The notes: a model not told the origin generated them from the sequence alone. A stretch of 64,000 nt of DNA from Methylobacterium sp. Leaf99 (GCF_001422375.1 NZ_LMMU01000009.1:62181-126180); one strand, 5' to 3'. Shown: positions 1-9,283, counted from the stretch's first letter. Numbers and translations are program-made.

Positions 1-129
1 ATCCTGGGCAATCCCGGCATCTACCCCGACGACGCCACCCTGCAGCGCCTGTTCGTCAACACCGCCTGGGACGACCGCACCCAGCGCTTCGTCACCCGGG
101 CGTGGACGCGGGTGCGCACGGGGCGCTGA
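1..129 (+). CDS. C-terminal end of polyamine-type ABC transporter substrate-binding protein (partial)
   Basis: Only the last 42 codons are inside the window; the frame is open from base 1 and ends in TGA at 127-129. The tail reads NPGIYPDDATLQRLFVN, followed by RTQRFVTRAWTRVRTG, which resembles the extreme C-terminus of PotF/PotD-type spermidine/putrescine periplasmic binding proteins (family knowledge: the segment NPxIYPP, then a basic TRxWTxVKSG end). It would bind a polyamine or related cation in the periplasm for an ABC importer whose other genes lie upstream. It runs toward the minus-strand C1 genes (convergent). The family call rests on this short tail alone. Confidence 0.6.
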   Translation: MLGNPGIYPDDATLQRLFVNTAWDDRTQRFVTRAWTRVRTGR

Positions 130-136
130 GCCGCCG

Positions 137-337
137 TCACGCCACGGCGGGCGGCTCGTCGGCCTCGGGGCCGGACGGCGAGTTCAGGATGTCCTCGAGT
201 TCGTCCACCAGCCGGTCGATCTGGTCCGAAGTCGCCAGGACCTTGAGGGTCTGGCCGTCCTGGGTGGCGAAGGCGAGTTCGATGTCCTCGCCCGAACGGG
301 CGGCGAGGATGCGGGCGAGGCGGTAGGTGGCGCTCAT
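137..337 (-). CDS. Small hypothetical protein downstream of the H4MPT accessory gene
   Basis: A 66-residue acidic protein beginning MSATYRLARILAARSGED and containing TSDQIDRLVDELEDIL, probably a small alpha/beta fold with an amphipathic helix near the C-terminus; no signal peptide or membrane segment. It starts 26 nt after the stop of the hydantoinase-like gene and on the same strand, so it is probably the last gene of that unit. I do not recognise a family. Coding is supported by the GC3-rich codon use and by its tight position between two convergent gene ends. Function unknown. Confidence 0.6.
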   Translation of the reverse strand: MSATYRLARILAARSGEDIELAFATQDGQTLKVLATSDQIDRLVDELEDILNSPSGPEADEPPAVA

Positions 338-363
338 GGGCGGGCTCCGTGGGACGCTGGGAT

Positions 364-1413
364 CTATCGGGCGAGGAGGGCGACGGCCACGGCCGGACCG
401 CAGGTGGAGGCCCAGTCGGCCCCCGCCGGGGACACGCGGTCGGCGATGAGGTCGGTGAGCGCGACGGCCGGACGGCCGAGGCGGGCCGCCAGGCGCTCGG
501 CGAGGAAGCGCCCGGCCCCGCACACGACCACGGGCGCGTCCGGCGGCAGGTCCGCGCGGGAGAGCAGCAGGGCGGCGGCATCGTGCAGGGGGCGGAGCTG
601 GGCTTCCGCGAAATGGGCGGCGAGGGCCCGCCAGTCGGCCGGCGTGCCCTCGCCGTGGTCGCGGCCGATGAGGCGGGCCAGCCGGATCTCGCTCTCCGCC
701 AGGGACTTGCCCTTGCCGTCGGCGCTCTGCTGCTGGTCGGCCCCGTCGGCCAGGTCGCCGGTGACGCGGTAGACGTCCGCCATGGTGGCGAAGGTCTCGG
801 CCATGAGCCGGGTGCGGCGGCCCCGGAACGGGGCGTGGTCGGCGAGGGCGATGGGGTGGGACCGGACCACGCCCGTGTAGACGAGTTCGCCCGTCTCCAG
901 GCGCTCGGCATCGCTGTAGCCCGTGGCCGCCGGCCGGCCCCCGACCACGGGGATGAGGTCGGCGGTGGTCGAGCCGATATCGACCAGGAGCGCTTCGGCG
1001 CGGTGCCGGCCGACGAGGGCGGCGGTGGCGTGCCAGTTGGCCGAGGCGATGTCGGCGGCCGCCGCGCGGGCCGAGTCCGGCGCGAGGAAGCCGGCGCGGC
1101 CGCCGTAGATGCGGACGGAGCCCGTCAGATTCGCCCCCGCCCAGCCGGCGAGCTGCGCGACGCCATCGGCCCTGTCCGAAAAACAGTCGGTGAGTTCGCC
1201 CGTCATGGTGACGACGTGGTCGGCGGAGGTCCGCGCCCAGTCGGGCAACTGCGAGAAGGTCTCGTCGAGGGCCGGCAGGCCGCGCCACAGGCGGCAGGGC
1301 GCCTGCACCACGGCCTCGACCCGGCCGTCGCAAACGCGGGCCGCCTTGACATGGACCCCGCCGAGATCCCAGCCGATGACGGTCGTTTGCGTGGGCGCGG
1401 ATGCTGCTGTCAC
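364..1413 (-). CDS. H4MPT-linked C1-transfer pathway protein (hydantoinase-like, orf19 type)
   Basis: A 349-residue protein with an actin/hydantoinase-like ATPase fold: GWDLGG near residues 14-19, MTGELTD at 70-76 and DIGSTTAD at 145-152 are phosphate-binding loops of this fold. The family is known as H4MPT-linked C1 transfer pathway protein and is found only with H4MPT genes; it is implicated in tetrahydromethanopterin biosynthesis, but its reaction is not established. I chose the GTG at 1413 because longer in-frame starts run into the divergent HisA-like gene that begins at 1442, and GTG places GWDLGG close to the N-terminus. Adjacent to fae, as expected in Methylobacterium. Confidence 0.8.
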   Translation of the reverse strand: MTAASAPTQTTVIGWDLGGVHVKAARVCDGRVEAVVQAPCRLWRGLPALDETFSQLPDWARTSADHVVTMTGELTDCFSDRADGVAQLAGWAGANLTGSVRIYGGRAGFLAPDSARAAAADIASANWHATAALVGRHRAEALLVDIGSTTADLIPVVGGRPAATGYSDAERLETGELVYTGVVRSHPIALADHAPFRGRRTRLMAETFATMADVYRVTGDLADGADQQQSADGKGKSLAESEIRLARLIGRDHGEGTPADWRALAAHFAEAQLRPLHDAAALLLSRADLPPDAPVVVCGAGRFLAERLAARLGRPAVALTDLIADRVSPAGADWASTCGPAVAVALLAR

Positions 1414-1441
1414 GGGAGCGGGCCTGGGGACGGAGAACGGA

Positions 1442-2125
1442 ATGGCGGACGGATTCGAGCTCATCCCGGTCATCGACCTGCGCCACGGGCAGGTGGTGCG
1501 GGCGCGGGCCGGGGAGCGCGCCACCTATGCCCCGATCGTGACGCCGTTGGCAAAGGGATCGTCGCCGGCCGACGTGGCGCGCGGGCTGCTCGGCGCCGTG
1601 CGGGCGAGCCTTCTCTACGTCGCCGACCTCGACGCCATCATGGACGGCGCCCCGCCGGATCGAACGAGCCTGGCGGCGATCCGCGCCGCCTGCCCGGAGG
1701 TGCGGCTCTGGGTCGATGCCGGGTTTTCGGACAGCCCCGGGGTGGAGGTGTTCCTGGCATCGAACCTCGGGCGGCCGGTCATCGGCAGCGAGAGCCAGGC
1801 GGATGCTGGCCTCGTGCGCGGGCTCGGCGACCGGGCGGTGTTCTCCCTCGACACGCGGGGATCGGAGCGCCTCGGACCGGAGGCCCTGCACGACGAGCCG
1901 GCGCACTGGCCGCGCGACGTGATCGTGATGACCCTGGGGCGGGTCGGGGCCGGGGCCGGGCCGGACCTCGACCGCCTGCGTGCCCTGAGGGCCGCGAGCC
2001 CGGCGACGCGCCTCTACGCGGCGGGGGGCGTGCGCGGACCGGCGGACGTGGCGGCCCTGGCGGCGATGGGCGTCGCCGGCGCCCTCGTCGCCTCCGCGAT
2101 CCACGACGGCGCGTTCGTGGCGTGA
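1442..2125 (+). CDS. HisA/HisF-like TIM-barrel protein of the C1 cluster
   Basis: A 227-residue (beta-alpha)8 barrel starting MADGFELIPVIDLRHGQVVR, clearly a homologue of phosphoribosylformimino-AICAR isomerase HisA. The first catalytic Asp (D12, VIDLRHG) and the phosphate loop near the C-terminus (YAAGGVRGPADV) are kept. The second HisA signature, TDIxxDG, is replaced here by MTLGRVG, so it is unlikely to do the histidine step. HisA-like proteins of this divergent type occur with H4MPT genes and are presumed to act in cofactor synthesis (inference). It is transcribed away from the hydantoinase-like gene, with only 28 bp between the two starts. Confidence 0.75.
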   Translation: MADGFELIPVIDLRHGQVVRARAGERATYAPIVTPLAKGSSPADVARGLLGAVRASLLYVADLDAIMDGAPPDRTSLAAIRAACPEVRLWVDAGFSDSPGVEVFLASNLGRPVIGSESQADAGLVRGLGDRAVFSLDTRGSERLGPEALHDEPAHWPRDVIVMTLGRVGAGAGPDLDRLRALRAASPATRLYAAGGVRGPADVAALAAMGVAGALVASAIHDGAFVA

Positions 2126-2129
2126 GCCA

Positions 2130-2157
2130 AAAAGAATGGGGCGGCCGAAGCCGCCCC
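2130..2157 (-). terminator. Rho-independent terminator of fae
   Basis: Stem GGGGCGGC (2138-2145), loop CGAA in plus-strand sense (TTCG when read on the minus strand), stem GCCGCCCC (2150-2157). Read on the minus strand the hairpin is followed by ATTCTTTTTGG, a U-rich tail, so it fits termination of the fae transcript about 100 nt past its stop. It may also stop the converging HisA-like transcript. Confidence 0.75.
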
Positions 2158-2255
2158 ACATCAGTAGTTCATCGTCCGAGGAAGATGGATGCCAGTCGCT
2201 GGATCAGGCCCCGCGGTGCGGGCGGAGGCTCACTCTGCCCAGGACTGCCCCCAAT

Positions 2256-2768
2256 CTAAGCGTTCGACGCGAAGGGGTGCGAGGCCGAGTTGCGCTGCTC
2301 GGTGGCCTGAGCGGCGGTGGGCTCGCCCTTGACGGCGCGCTGGATGGAGAGCTTGACGGCGTCGTAGTTGTACTTCTGGATCTTGGCGTCGTCGGCCGCT
2401 TCCCAGTGGATGAACACGCCGACCAGGATGAACAGGTCGTCGGCCTCATCGGCGGGGATGATGCCCTCGGCGACGGCGTCCTGCACGGCCTTGGCAACGC
2501 CGTACTGGGCGGGGCCGAACATCTGGACGGCCTGACGGGCGTCGTTGATGGTGACCTTGTTGAACATCAGGGTGTTCGGCTTGCAGGGCAGGTTCGGCGC
2601 GATGACCGCGAGCAGGCTGGTGAAGCCGTGCTTGTTGTTCACGAGGCCGTTGCAGAAAGCCGTCTCGGCCGGCGAACCGCGCGGTCCGATGATGAGATCG
2701 ATGTGGGCGACCTCGTTGCCATCGCCGACGAGAGCTTCGCCGACCAGAACCTTGTTGATCTTCGCCAT
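2256..2768 (-). CDS. fae: 5,6,7,8-tetrahydromethanopterin hydro-lyase (formaldehyde-activating enzyme)
   Basis: A 170-residue cytoplasmic enzyme that condenses formaldehyde with H4MPT to methylene-H4MPT, the entry step of the dissimilatory pathway. The sequence is full length and very close to known Methylobacterium Fae: [17 protein letters not shown], the [10 protein letters not shown] segment with the conserved acid-base His (H22), [10 protein letters not shown], and the C-terminal [11 protein letters not shown]. It has its own upstream region, a strong GGGAGAAAC ribosome binding site and a terminator, consistent with the very high expression known for Fae. Codon use is more even than in its neighbours, which also suggests high expression. 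Confidence 0.97.
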   Translation of the reverse strand: MAKINKVLVGEALVGDGNEVAHIDLIIGPRGSPAETAFCNGLVNNKHGFTSLLAVIAPNLPCKPNTLMFNKVTINDARQAVQMFGPAQYGVAKAVQDAVAEGIIPADEADDLFILVGVFIHWEAADDAKIQKYNYDAVKLSIQRAVKGEPTAAQATEQRNSASHPFASNA

Positions 2769-2773
2769 GTGGG

Positions 2774-2787
2774 GTTTCTCCCAGGAG
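2774..2787 (-). promoter_or_regulatory. fae ribosome-binding leader motif shared with xoxG
   Basis: On the minus strand the leader reads CTCCTGGGAGAAAC and ends 5 nt before the fae ATG. GGGAG is the Shine-Dalgarno element; CTCC a few bases upstream can pair with GGAG and could partly mask it. The same 14 nt occur before xoxG at 26397-26410. Confidence 0.6.
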
Positions 2788-2896
2788 TCTTGAAAAGACG
2801 TGACCGCCCTCGAAGGGGAGCGCGGCCGAAAGCTATCCTTGTTCACGGCGTCCAGCCCCCGAAAGGGCGGACCGGTTAGCCCGGATCGCGGCGCGG

Positions 2897-2925
2897 ACCC
2901 TACTCTGGGCGTTTGCCCGGAACAA
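2897..2925 (-). promoter_or_regulatory. Candidate sigma-70 promoter of fae
   Basis: Minus strand: TTGTTC (2925-2920), 17 bp spacer, TAGGGT (2902-2897), about 130 bp before the fae start. The interval between fae and orf7 (2769-2953) has no gene. The hexamers are only fair matches; this is a candidate read by eye. Confidence 0.3.
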
Positions 2926-2953
2926 CCCTGCGCGCCGTGCGGTTTTCGCCAAT

Positions 2954-3883
2954 TTATTTGACTTCGGGCGGAACAAATTCTGTCGATGGTGAATCCGACG
3001 ACCGCTCCGGGCCGGGGACGCACCGCGCGGGTCCGGCGAGGAGCCGATCGAGGAACAGGGTCGCGACGGTGAAGTCGGCGCTGGTGCCGGGGTTGAGGCC
3101 GGCCGCCTTCCAGGCCCGGTCCTTCGCCAGCAGGGCGTCCACGGGCCGGGTCGCGAGGTCGAGGCCGAGGAGGGCGGCGGCCTCGTCGCGCAGGGCCTCG
3201 GCGCGGGGGCGCCCGTGCTTGCGCGCCACGTGGCTGTCGGGCACCCGCGCCAGGTAGGCGAGGAACACGGCCGTGGTGGTCCAGGGCTCCGACAGGCCCG
3301 TGCGGCGGGCGGCGGCGAGGGCCGGCAGGCCGATGTCGAAGAGATCGGCGAACCCGCCGACATAGGCGCGGGCGATGGCGTCGCGGGGGGCCGCCTCCGC
3401 CATGGCCGCGCGGAGTGAGGGGGGCGCGTCCGGCCCGGTCACGTCGTGGCGGACGGCCGTGCCGAGGCCGCCGGGATTCGCCAGCCGGATCGCGGCGTAG
3501 ACCTCCGCCGCGTCGTCTCCGTCGAAGCCGCCGAGGATCGCGTCCAGGGCGGCGCGCAGGGGGCCATCCGCCTCGGCCGCCCGCGCCAGGGGCGCGCACA
3601 GGAGCAGGATTCCGAGATTGGTGTTCTGGCCCACCGCCGCCAGGGTCGCCGCCATGGCGGCGCGGACCCGTGCCCCGACCCGCGCGCCCGTCCGGGCTAG
3701 GTGCGGGGCGGAGACCTCGGCGCTGGTGACGAAATCGACCGTGGCCATGCGGTGGCCGTCGGCGAAGGCGTGGACGTTGCCGGGCTTGAGGGCGTCGAGT
3801 TCGGCCAGACAGCTCGCCCGGTAGGCCGCGCCGATGGCCGTGAGGCCGGACGTCCCGAGTTCGCGCATCCCGGGTTCGGTCAT
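2954..3883 (-). CDS. CitG/MdcB-like protein of the H4MPT cluster (orf7)
   Basis: A 309-residue protein similar to triphosphoribosyl-dephospho-CoA synthases (CitG/MdcB): [18 protein letters not shown] resembles the KPGNV motif, followed by [16 protein letters not shown] and [15 protein letters not shown]. In methylotrophs this gene, called orf7, sits beside mch and is needed for H4MPT-linked growth, presumably for a cofactor-building step; the exact reaction is inference. Its ATG overlaps the orf5 stop (ATGA at 3880-3883), so the two are translationally coupled. The AT-rich patch just past its end lies in the fae upstream region. Confidence 0.8.
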   Translation of the reverse strand: MTEPGMRELGTSGLTAIGAAYRASCLAELDALKPGNVHAFADGHRMATVDFVTSAEVSAPHLARTGARVGARVRAAMAATLAAVGQNTNLGILLLCAPLARAAEADGPLRAALDAILGGFDGDDAAEVYAAIRLANPGGLGTAVRHDVTGPDAPPSLRAAMAEAAPRDAIARAYVGGFADLFDIGLPALAAARRTGLSEPWTTTAVFLAYLARVPDSHVARKHGRPRAEALRDEAAALLGLDLATRPVDALLAKDRAWKAAGLNPGTSADFTVATLFLDRLLAGPARCVPGPERSSDSPSTEFVPPEVK

Positions 3884-4794
3884 CCGAGCGCCGAGACGAG
3901 GCGCGGGGGCCGGGCCGCCCGCACGGCGGCGAGGAAGCCGCGCGCCACGGCGAGGGCGATGTCGACCTCCGTAACCTTCTGCAGGCCCGACCACGCCGGC
4001 ATGGAATTGACCTCGAGGACCAGGAAGCCGCCCTGCCCGTCCTCGACGAGGTCGACGCCGGTGTAGTCGACGCCCACCGCCGCCGCCGCCGCTTCGGCGA
4101 GTTCGGCCGCCGCCGGCGGCATCGCCCAGGGCAGCGGCCGGCCCCCGCGATGGACGTTGGTGATCCAGCCGTCGCCCTCGCGGATCATGCCGGCGATGGC
4201 GCGGCCCTCGCAGACGAAGACCCGGTAGTCGCGCCACAGGCCGTCGCTGCGGGCGACGTAGCGCTGGAGGTAGTAGACCCGGGAGACGGCGTCCTCGTCC
4301 GGCAGGTCGTCGGGGGTCTCGATGAGCTGGAGCCCCTCCCCCTGCGAGCCGAACAGGGGTTTCAGCACCAGGGGCCGGCCGGGGCCGGCCTCGCGGGCCA
4401 CGATCGCCGCCGCCGCCGCGCGCTTCGAACACACGAAGGTGCCGGGGGTCGGCAGGCCGGCCCGGTCGATGAGCAGGCTCGTCATCGCCTTGTCGACGGA
4501 GCGCTCGATGGCCGTCGGCGAGTTCCACACGGTGGTGCCGGAGGCGACCAGGGCGTGGAGCACGCCGAGGCGCAGGGTGGTGGCCTCGAAGGTGCCGCCC
4601 GCCACGGTGCGCAGGAGCACCCCGTCCGGCAGGGCGTCGGCAAAGCCCGGCACCCGCAGGGGCTCGCGCCCGCCCGTCTCGATGGCGACGTCGGCCAGGG
4701 AGAACAGCACCGGCTCCGCGCCGAGGTGCTCGAGGGCGGCCTTCAGGCGCGCCTTGTGCCAGTTGCCATTGTCGGCCGCGAGCCCGATCCGCAT
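3880..4794 (-). CDS. RimK/MptN-like ATP-grasp ligase (orf5)
   Basis: A 304-residue ATP-grasp protein. Visible motifs are [13 protein letters not shown] (ATP-binding glycine loop), YYLQRYV, DYRVFVC and [23 protein letters not shown], which carries the metal-binding Asp/Glu/Asn residues. Relatives include RimK and the H4MPT glutamate ligase MptN; in methylotrophs orf5 beside mch is thought to attach a glutamate or similar group to the pterin cofactor (inference). Standard length. It is the second gene of an overlapping pair with orf7 and is separated from mch by a 277 bp repeat-filled gap. Confidence 0.8.
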   Translation of the reverse strand: MRIGLAADNGNWHKARLKAALEHLGAEPVLFSLADVAIETGGREPLRVPGFADALPDGVLLRTVAGGTFEATTLRLGVLHALVASGTTVWNSPTAIERSVDKAMTSLLIDRAGLPTPGTFVCSKRAAAAAIVAREAGPGRPLVLKPLFGSQGEGLQLIETPDDLPDEDAVSRVYYLQRYVARSDGLWRDYRVFVCEGRAIAGMIREGDGWITNVHRGGRPLPWAMPPAAAELAEAAAAAVGVDYTGVDLVEDGQGGFLVLEVNSMPAWSGLQKVTEVDIALAVARGFLAAVRAARPPRLVSALG

Positions 4795-4837
4795 TGCATT
4801 GTTCTCACACGATGTCCGGATTGATCCGGCGGGGCCG

Positions 4838-5054
4838 TCGCGCAGTTCCCTCGCCCCGCCTGCGGGGAGAGGGCCGTGCCGACCTTGTCGTCGGCACGGC
4901 GAGGCGGCAGCCGAGGGTGAGGGGGCGTCGTGGAAGGAGCCTCGTCTGGAGGCACCCCCTCACCCTCGCTTCGGCTGGCGCCTTCGCTGGCCGCATGGAC
5001 GGCAGGGTCCATGCGGCCCTCTCCCCGCCCGGCGGGGAGAGGGGGCAGGCGCCC
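4838..5054. repeat. Compound multi-hairpin intergenic repeat between orf5 and mch
   Basis: About 215 bp made almost wholly of inverted repeats: CCCTCGCCCCGC/GCGGGGAGAGGG (about 4849-4873), a perfect 11-bp stem GCCGTGCCGAC/GTCGGCACGGC (about 4873-4900), GAGGGTGAGGGGGC paired with a copy near 4953-4967, a perfect 12-bp stem GGCCGCATGGAC/GTCCATGCGGCC (about 4990-5019) and CCCTCTCCCCGCC/GGCGGGGAGAGGG at the end. The order is nearly symmetrical. It lies inside a same-strand gene run and could stop or stabilise the mch-orf5 transcript. Confidence 0.8.
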
Positions 5055-5071
5055 TGCCCCCGTGATCCCCG

Positions 5072-6058
5072 TCAGCTGAACGAGGCTTCCACCAGCTCCG
5101 GCATCAGCCGCCCACCGCGAAAACTCTTGCCCGTGGTGACGGAGGTGACGATGACCTCGGCCGGGCTGAACAGGGCCCCGTCGATCTTGTAGAAGTCGCC
5201 GTTCACCCGGCCGAAGATGTCGGCGAAGGGCGCGCCGTGGTCGGCCGAGGTGGTCGACGGCAGCTGCTCGGCGAGTTGGCGGGCGTCGGCCTCGTCGGCC
5301 TCGACGTAGAGATGCACCCGGCCGCCGTAGATGATGGCGTCGTTGGTGCGGCCCATGGCCTGGATGAAGTCCGGGTGCTGGGGCGAGAGCGGCGCCGACC
5401 CGAGGCCGTCGACGATCTTGTGCAGGTCGAACCCGACGGTGTGGGCCTTGTGGAGGGCCACTTCGAGGACGCGGGCGACGACCTGGGTCGCACCGGCGAG
5501 GCTCTGGGTCGGCGCGTAGATGAAGGTCAGGTGCTCAGGGGACAGGCCCGTGGCCTCGGCCACCTTGGCGATCACCGAGGCCGGCGGGCCGCCGGCCGCC
5601 TCCAGCACCAGGGCGGTCTGGGTGGCGGTGTCGCGGTAGCCGAGCTCGGCGTAGAGGTCTTCCACCACGGCGACGGCCCGGCCGGGCCCGGAGCCGAGGG
5701 CGAAGAAGCCGGAATCCCCGGTCTCGTCGGCGAGCGACCAGCCGGCATACTGGCTGCCGAGGCAGGCGATCACCGGATCGGACGAATGCACCACCACGGA
5801 GTAGGGCCAGGCCGCCACGGGGCCGGAGGGGGCGATGGTGACGGTGCCGAGGCCGCCGAGGCAGATCTCGGCGATGCGCCGGCCGGCCTCGATGGAGCCG
5901 CGCACGGAGGCGCCGGCATCGACCATGCGGGCGCCGTCCTGCGTGGTCACGGCGAGACGCAGCACGTCGGCATCGGCGACGAGGCGCTCGACCAGGGGGG
6001 CGGTGAGGGCGTTGACGCTCGGATAGGGGCTTTTGGGCGCCGTCGGACGCGTGGTCAT
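5072..6058 (-). CDS. mch: Methenyltetrahydromethanopterin cyclohydrolase
   Basis: A 328-residue enzyme that hydrolyses methenyl-H4MPT to formyl-H4MPT in the cytoplasm, between MtdB and the Fhc complex. The whole length matches Mch: [18 protein letters not shown] at the start, [52 protein letters not shown] and the C-terminal [15 protein letters not shown]. The ATG at 6058 overlaps the stop of the upstream ATP-grasp gene (ATGA), so the two are coupled. The order mtdB-orf17-mch-orf5-orf7-fae is as expected in Methylobacterium. Confidence 0.96.
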   Translation of the reverse strand: MTTRPTAPKSPYPSVNALTAPLVERLVADADVLRLAVTTQDGARMVDAGASVRGSIEAGRRIAEICLGGLGTVTIAPSGPVAAWPYSVVVHSSDPVIACLGSQYAGWSLADETGDSGFFALGSGPGRAVAVVEDLYAELGYRDTATQTALVLEAAGGPPASVIAKVAEATGLSPEHLTFIYAPTQSLAGATQVVARVLEVALHKAHTVGFDLHKIVDGLGSAPLSPQHPDFIQAMGRTNDAIIYGGRVHLYVEADEADARQLAEQLPSTTSADHGAPFADIFGRVNGDFYKIDGALFSPAEVIVTSVTTGKSFRGGRLMPELVEASFS

Positions 6059-7203
6059 GGGTGTTCCTCCGTCAGATCGAGCAGGGTCCGCAGGTGGGCG
6101 GCCCGGCCTCGCAACATCTCTCTCGTGGCGGCCGAGTCCGGCCCCGTTGCGAACAGGGTGCACAGGGGCGCGTCGCGCGCCACCGGGCTGCCGGATCTTG
6201 GGCGGTCGCGAACGAAAGCCGGCCAGTCGATCGGCGGCATCGGCGCGTAGCCGGTGGCCGCGTAGCAGATTTCCGTGGCCGCCGCATCCACCGGCGCGGC
6301 TTCCACAACGGGGAGGCGGCCGAGGCTCGCCGCGATGTGCTGCGCCAGCAGCGGCGTCGGGCGCCGGTCGAGGATGTCGAGGGTGGCGCCGGGGCGCGGG
6401 TTGATCTCGGTCAGCCACCACTCCTCGCCCGAAACCAGGATGTCGGCGCTGGCGAGGCCGCGCAGGCCGGTCTCAATGACGAGGCGTTCGACGGCGTCGG
6501 CGATCCGTCCGACCATGCGCGGGGCGAGGGCCTGGGGCTCGTGGCGCGCACGCGCGACGGCACCGGCGTAGCGGAACGGGCGCAGGGGCGAGGGCGCGCT
6601 CCATTGCTCCGTGAGGCCGACGAGGGCGATGGTCTTCCCATCCGCCAGGAACGCGAGGGCGTGGGCCCGGCCCGGCACGCGGGCCTGGAAGTAGGCGCCC
6701 GGCGGCGCCGGTCCGACTGTTGCCGCGCGGATGTGGGTGCCGCCCGAGCCGCCGGCCCGCTTCAGGAGCCAGCCGGCCCAGTCGGGCACGGGGTCGCGGG
6801 TGACGGCGGGGTGGGGCACGCCGAGGCGGGCGCAGAGGCCGGCGAAGCCGAGGGGGTCCTTGAGGCGTGCGACGGTGCCGGGGGCGGCGCCGAGGACATG
6901 GTACCGCGCCGCGAGGGCCGCCATGAGGTCGGGCGCGCCCTCGAAGCCGCTGCCGAGGACGAGCCCCAGCGGCGGCCGGCCGGCCGAAGCCGCCAGGGCG
7001 TCGAGGTCGGCGAGCACGCCTTCCCCGCCGAGGCGCCCGTCACCGAAGCGGCCCGAGGCGGGGCGGTGGTGCTCGGCGAGGTCGAGGGTGTCGGCGTCGC
7101 CGAAGAGGTCGAGGACGAGGGGACGCAAGCCCGCCCGCCGCGCCGCCTGGGCGAGGGCACGGCCGGACTGGGCGGCGATGAGGAGGGTGTCGCCGCCCGC
7201 CAA
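6055..7203 (-). CDS. ATP-grasp protein of the H4MPT cluster (orf17)
   Basis: A 382-residue ATP-grasp-fold protein: VLKPLL-like [30 protein letters not shown] and [16 protein letters not shown] give the metal-binding acidic/Asn set. The gene matches orf17, found between mtdB and mch in methylotrophs and implicated in H4MPT or methylofuran synthesis (role inferred from context and mutant studies of the family). The start is a TTG at 7203, since no ATG or GTG lies between the mtdB stop and the first conserved segment [12 protein letters not shown]. It overlaps mch by 4 nt. Confidence 0.8.
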   Translation of the reverse strand: MAGGDTLLIAAQSGRALAQAARRAGLRPLVLDLFGDADTLDLAEHHRPASGRFGDGRLGGEGVLADLDALAASAGRPPLGLVLGSGFEGAPDLMAALAARYHVLGAAPGTVARLKDPLGFAGLCARLGVPHPAVTRDPVPDWAGWLLKRAGGSGGTHIRAATVGPAPPGAYFQARVPGRAHALAFLADGKTIALVGLTEQWSAPSPLRPFRYAGAVARARHEPQALAPRMVGRIADAVERLVIETGLRGLASADILVSGEEWWLTEINPRPGATLDILDRRPTPLLAQHIAASLGRLPVVEAAPVDAAATEICYAATGYAPMPPIDWPAFVRDRPRSGSPVARDAPLCTLFATGPDSAATREMLRGRAAHLRTLLDLTEEHP

Positions 7204-7257
7204 TCCGTCAGGTTCGGACAGGGGGTGGGCCTCGCCGGCCGGCGTCCGTCCGGTCCC

Positions 7258-8151
7258 TCAGCCCGCCACCTCGACGGCCACCGTGTAGGCATCGCGAAAA
7301 TCGAGGCAGAGGGGCTCCTTGGCCTCGAGCATGCGGCGGAACAGGCGCGACTGGGTCTGGTACTTCACGTTGCCCACCGCGAGCGCGCCGATGCCGACGC
7401 CCTTGCCCACCGGAAGGGGCACGTCGACGGCGTTGACGTCGATGCCGGCGATGCCGGCCGGGGGCACGGCGTTGACGTCGGAGGCGACGAGGAGGTTCGG
7501 CGCGGATTCGAGATCTTCCGCCGTGAGGATCGAAACGCCGGCCGGGCCGGCCGACAGGATCACGTCGGCGTTGGCGATGGCCGCGCGCCGGGCCTCCACG
7601 GTGGAGCCGTCCACGGACCCGACCTCGACGCCGAAGCGCCAGCGCATGGTGTGGGCGATCTTGCTGACCCGCTCCTCGCCGTCATGGCCGACGATGGTGG
7701 TCTCGGCGCCGTTGAGGGCTCCGATCACCGCCGCCACGTAGGCGACGACGCCGGCCCCGCCGAAGATGACGATGCGCTTGCCGGCGAGCTCGGTGTCGAA
7801 CTTCGCCTTCAGGGCGCGGGTCACCTCGGCGACCATGGCGGCACCGGTGGTGAACGAGCCGGCTGGGTCGGCGAAGATGTGGTTGGCGAACGGCGGCACC
7901 AGGGCCTTCTTCGCCCGGTCGACCATGTCGAGGGCCTCCTCGGCGTTCTTGCCGGCGATGAAGATGCCCGTGCGCGTCCCGTCCTGGGGCGAGCGGGAGA
8001 AGATCGAATCCTGCACCAGGGACGTGACGTCGGGCAGGCTCGCGCCGGTGTAGGTCGCGATGGTCTCGAACCCGGCATCGACGGCCATGTTCACGTCGAA
8101 CGGGCTCATGTGTTTGAGGGGCGTGATCATGTGCAGGATCGAGCGGGCCAT
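7258..8151 (-). CDS. mtdB: NAD(P)-dependent methylene-H4MPT dehydrogenase
   Basis: A 297-residue cytoplasmic dehydrogenase oxidising methylene-H4MPT to methenyl-H4MPT with NAD(P)+. Full length and typical: HMITPLKHMSPFDVNMA at the N-terminus, the substrate-binding segment SLVQDSIFSRSPQD, a Rossmann loop VIFGGAGVVAYVAAV and SDVNAVPPAGIAGID. It heads the run mtdB-orf17-mch; the next gene starts 54 nt after its stop. The homologous MtdA (specific for NADP) acts on both pterins and is usually elsewhere; gene context with mch and orf17 favours MtdB. Confidence 0.95.
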   Translation of the reverse strand: MARSILHMITPLKHMSPFDVNMAVDAGFETIATYTGASLPDVTSLVQDSIFSRSPQDGTRTGIFIAGKNAEEALDMVDRAKKALVPPFANHIFADPAGSFTTGAAMVAEVTRALKAKFDTELAGKRIVIFGGAGVVAYVAAVIGALNGAETTIVGHDGEERVSKIAHTMRWRFGVEVGSVDGSTVEARRAAIANADVILSAGPAGVSILTAEDLESAPNLLVASDVNAVPPAGIAGIDVNAVDVPLPVGKGVGIGALAVGNVKYQTQSRLFRRMLEAKEPLCLDFRDAYTVAVEVAG

Positions 8152-8290
8152 GGCGGGTTTCCCTCCGTGCGGTCGCGGTCAGTTCTAGGAGACTTGCCCC
8201 GATCGTGCGCCGGGGTGATGAAATGTCAAAGCCGGTGGTCGTCGGCCCGATCGAGGGCAGGTCGATAGCCTGTGCCGCCTTTGCGTCGTC

Positions 8291-9283
8291 TTAAAGCGGC
8301 GTCACCGCGGCGCCGGTGTTGCGTCCGCGCGCGATGAGGAAGCGCAACGGGCCGGGCCGCTCCAGGGATGCGACCAGCCTCCGCGCCGCATCGTCCGACG
8401 GCACCAGGGCGAAGCCCGTCGGCCCCCAGGAGCTCTGCCCATAGCCGGCGATCCCCTGCGCGGCGATGGCGGCCAGCGCCTCGGCCACGGCGGGGCTGGC
8501 GTAGCGCCCGCCCTGATGGGGCGCGAAATGATCGCCGATGAGGCGCTGGATCCGGGTGATCCCGGCGCCGAATCCCTCGGGCTCGGCGGTGGCGGCGGCG
8601 GGCAGCACCTGCATCAGGACGATGCGGCAGATCTCGGCGGCCTGGGCCTCGGGGAAGCGCGGCAGCTCGCGAAAGGCCTCGGTCTCGCGGGTGCCGTGGA
8701 CGCCGGTCATGCCGGTGTCGAGGATGAGGACGACGCGCCACGCCTCCGGGTAGGCCAGCCGCGCGATGACGGGGGGCGGGTTGCCGAGGCCGTCGCGTCC
8801 CCCGTCGACGATGAGCCCCCCTTGGGTGAAGGCCGCGAGGCCGACGCCGGAGCGGTTGCCCCGGTCGAGGGCATCGGCGAAGGCCTCCGGCGCGAACGGG
8901 CGGCCCGCCAGGCGGGCCAGGGCCGCGGCGACGGCGAGCGCCAGCTGCGTCCCCGAGCCGAAGCCCGCATGGGCCGGCATCGTCTCCGCGATGTCGATGG
9001 CGGCGTGGCCGTCGATTCCGAGGTGCCCGGCCGCCGCCAGGGCGTAGCCATGGGCGCGCTTCGCTTCCGGTCCCGTCACCGTCAGGCCGGGTGCGGCGCG
9101 CGCCGTGAGGGTGATGGCGGGGGTGTCGAGGGCGAGGCCGAGGCTGCCGAAGCGCCGTCCGAGGCCGCCATGGAGGTCGAGGAAGCCGAAATGCAGGCGG
9201 CCCGGTGCGTGCACCCGCACGCCGGCCGCCCCGGATTCGTCCCCTGCCCCCTCCGGGATCTGCGTCACGTCGATCCCTCTCAT
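8291..9283 (-). CDS. mptG: Beta-ribofuranosylaminobenzene 5'-phosphate synthase
   Basis: A 330-residue GHMP-fold protein, MptG or beta-RFAP synthase, which joins p-aminobenzoate to phosphoribosyl pyrophosphate in the first committed step of the H4MPT side chain. Motifs: VHAPGRLHFGFLDLHGGLGR, the glycine-rich MPAHAGFGSGTQLALAVAAA, and GYGQSSWGPTGFAL. I use the ATG at 9283; an in-frame GTG six bases upstream (9289) is also possible and no strong Shine-Dalgarno decides between them. It diverges from the fhc operon across a 330 bp gap. Confidence 0.93.
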   Translation of the reverse strand: MRGIDVTQIPEGAGDESGAAGVRVHAPGRLHFGFLDLHGGLGRRFGSLGLALDTPAITLTARAAPGLTVTGPEAKRAHGYALAAAGHLGIDGHAAIDIAETMPAHAGFGSGTQLALAVAAALARLAGRPFAPEAFADALDRGNRSGVGLAAFTQGGLIVDGGRDGLGNPPPVIARLAYPEAWRVVLILDTGMTGVHGTRETEAFRELPRFPEAQAAEICRIVLMQVLPAAATAEPEGFGAGITRIQRLIGDHFAPHQGGRYASPAVAEALAAIAAQGIAGYGQSSWGPTGFALVPSDDAARRLVASLERPGPLRFLIARGRNTGAAVTPL

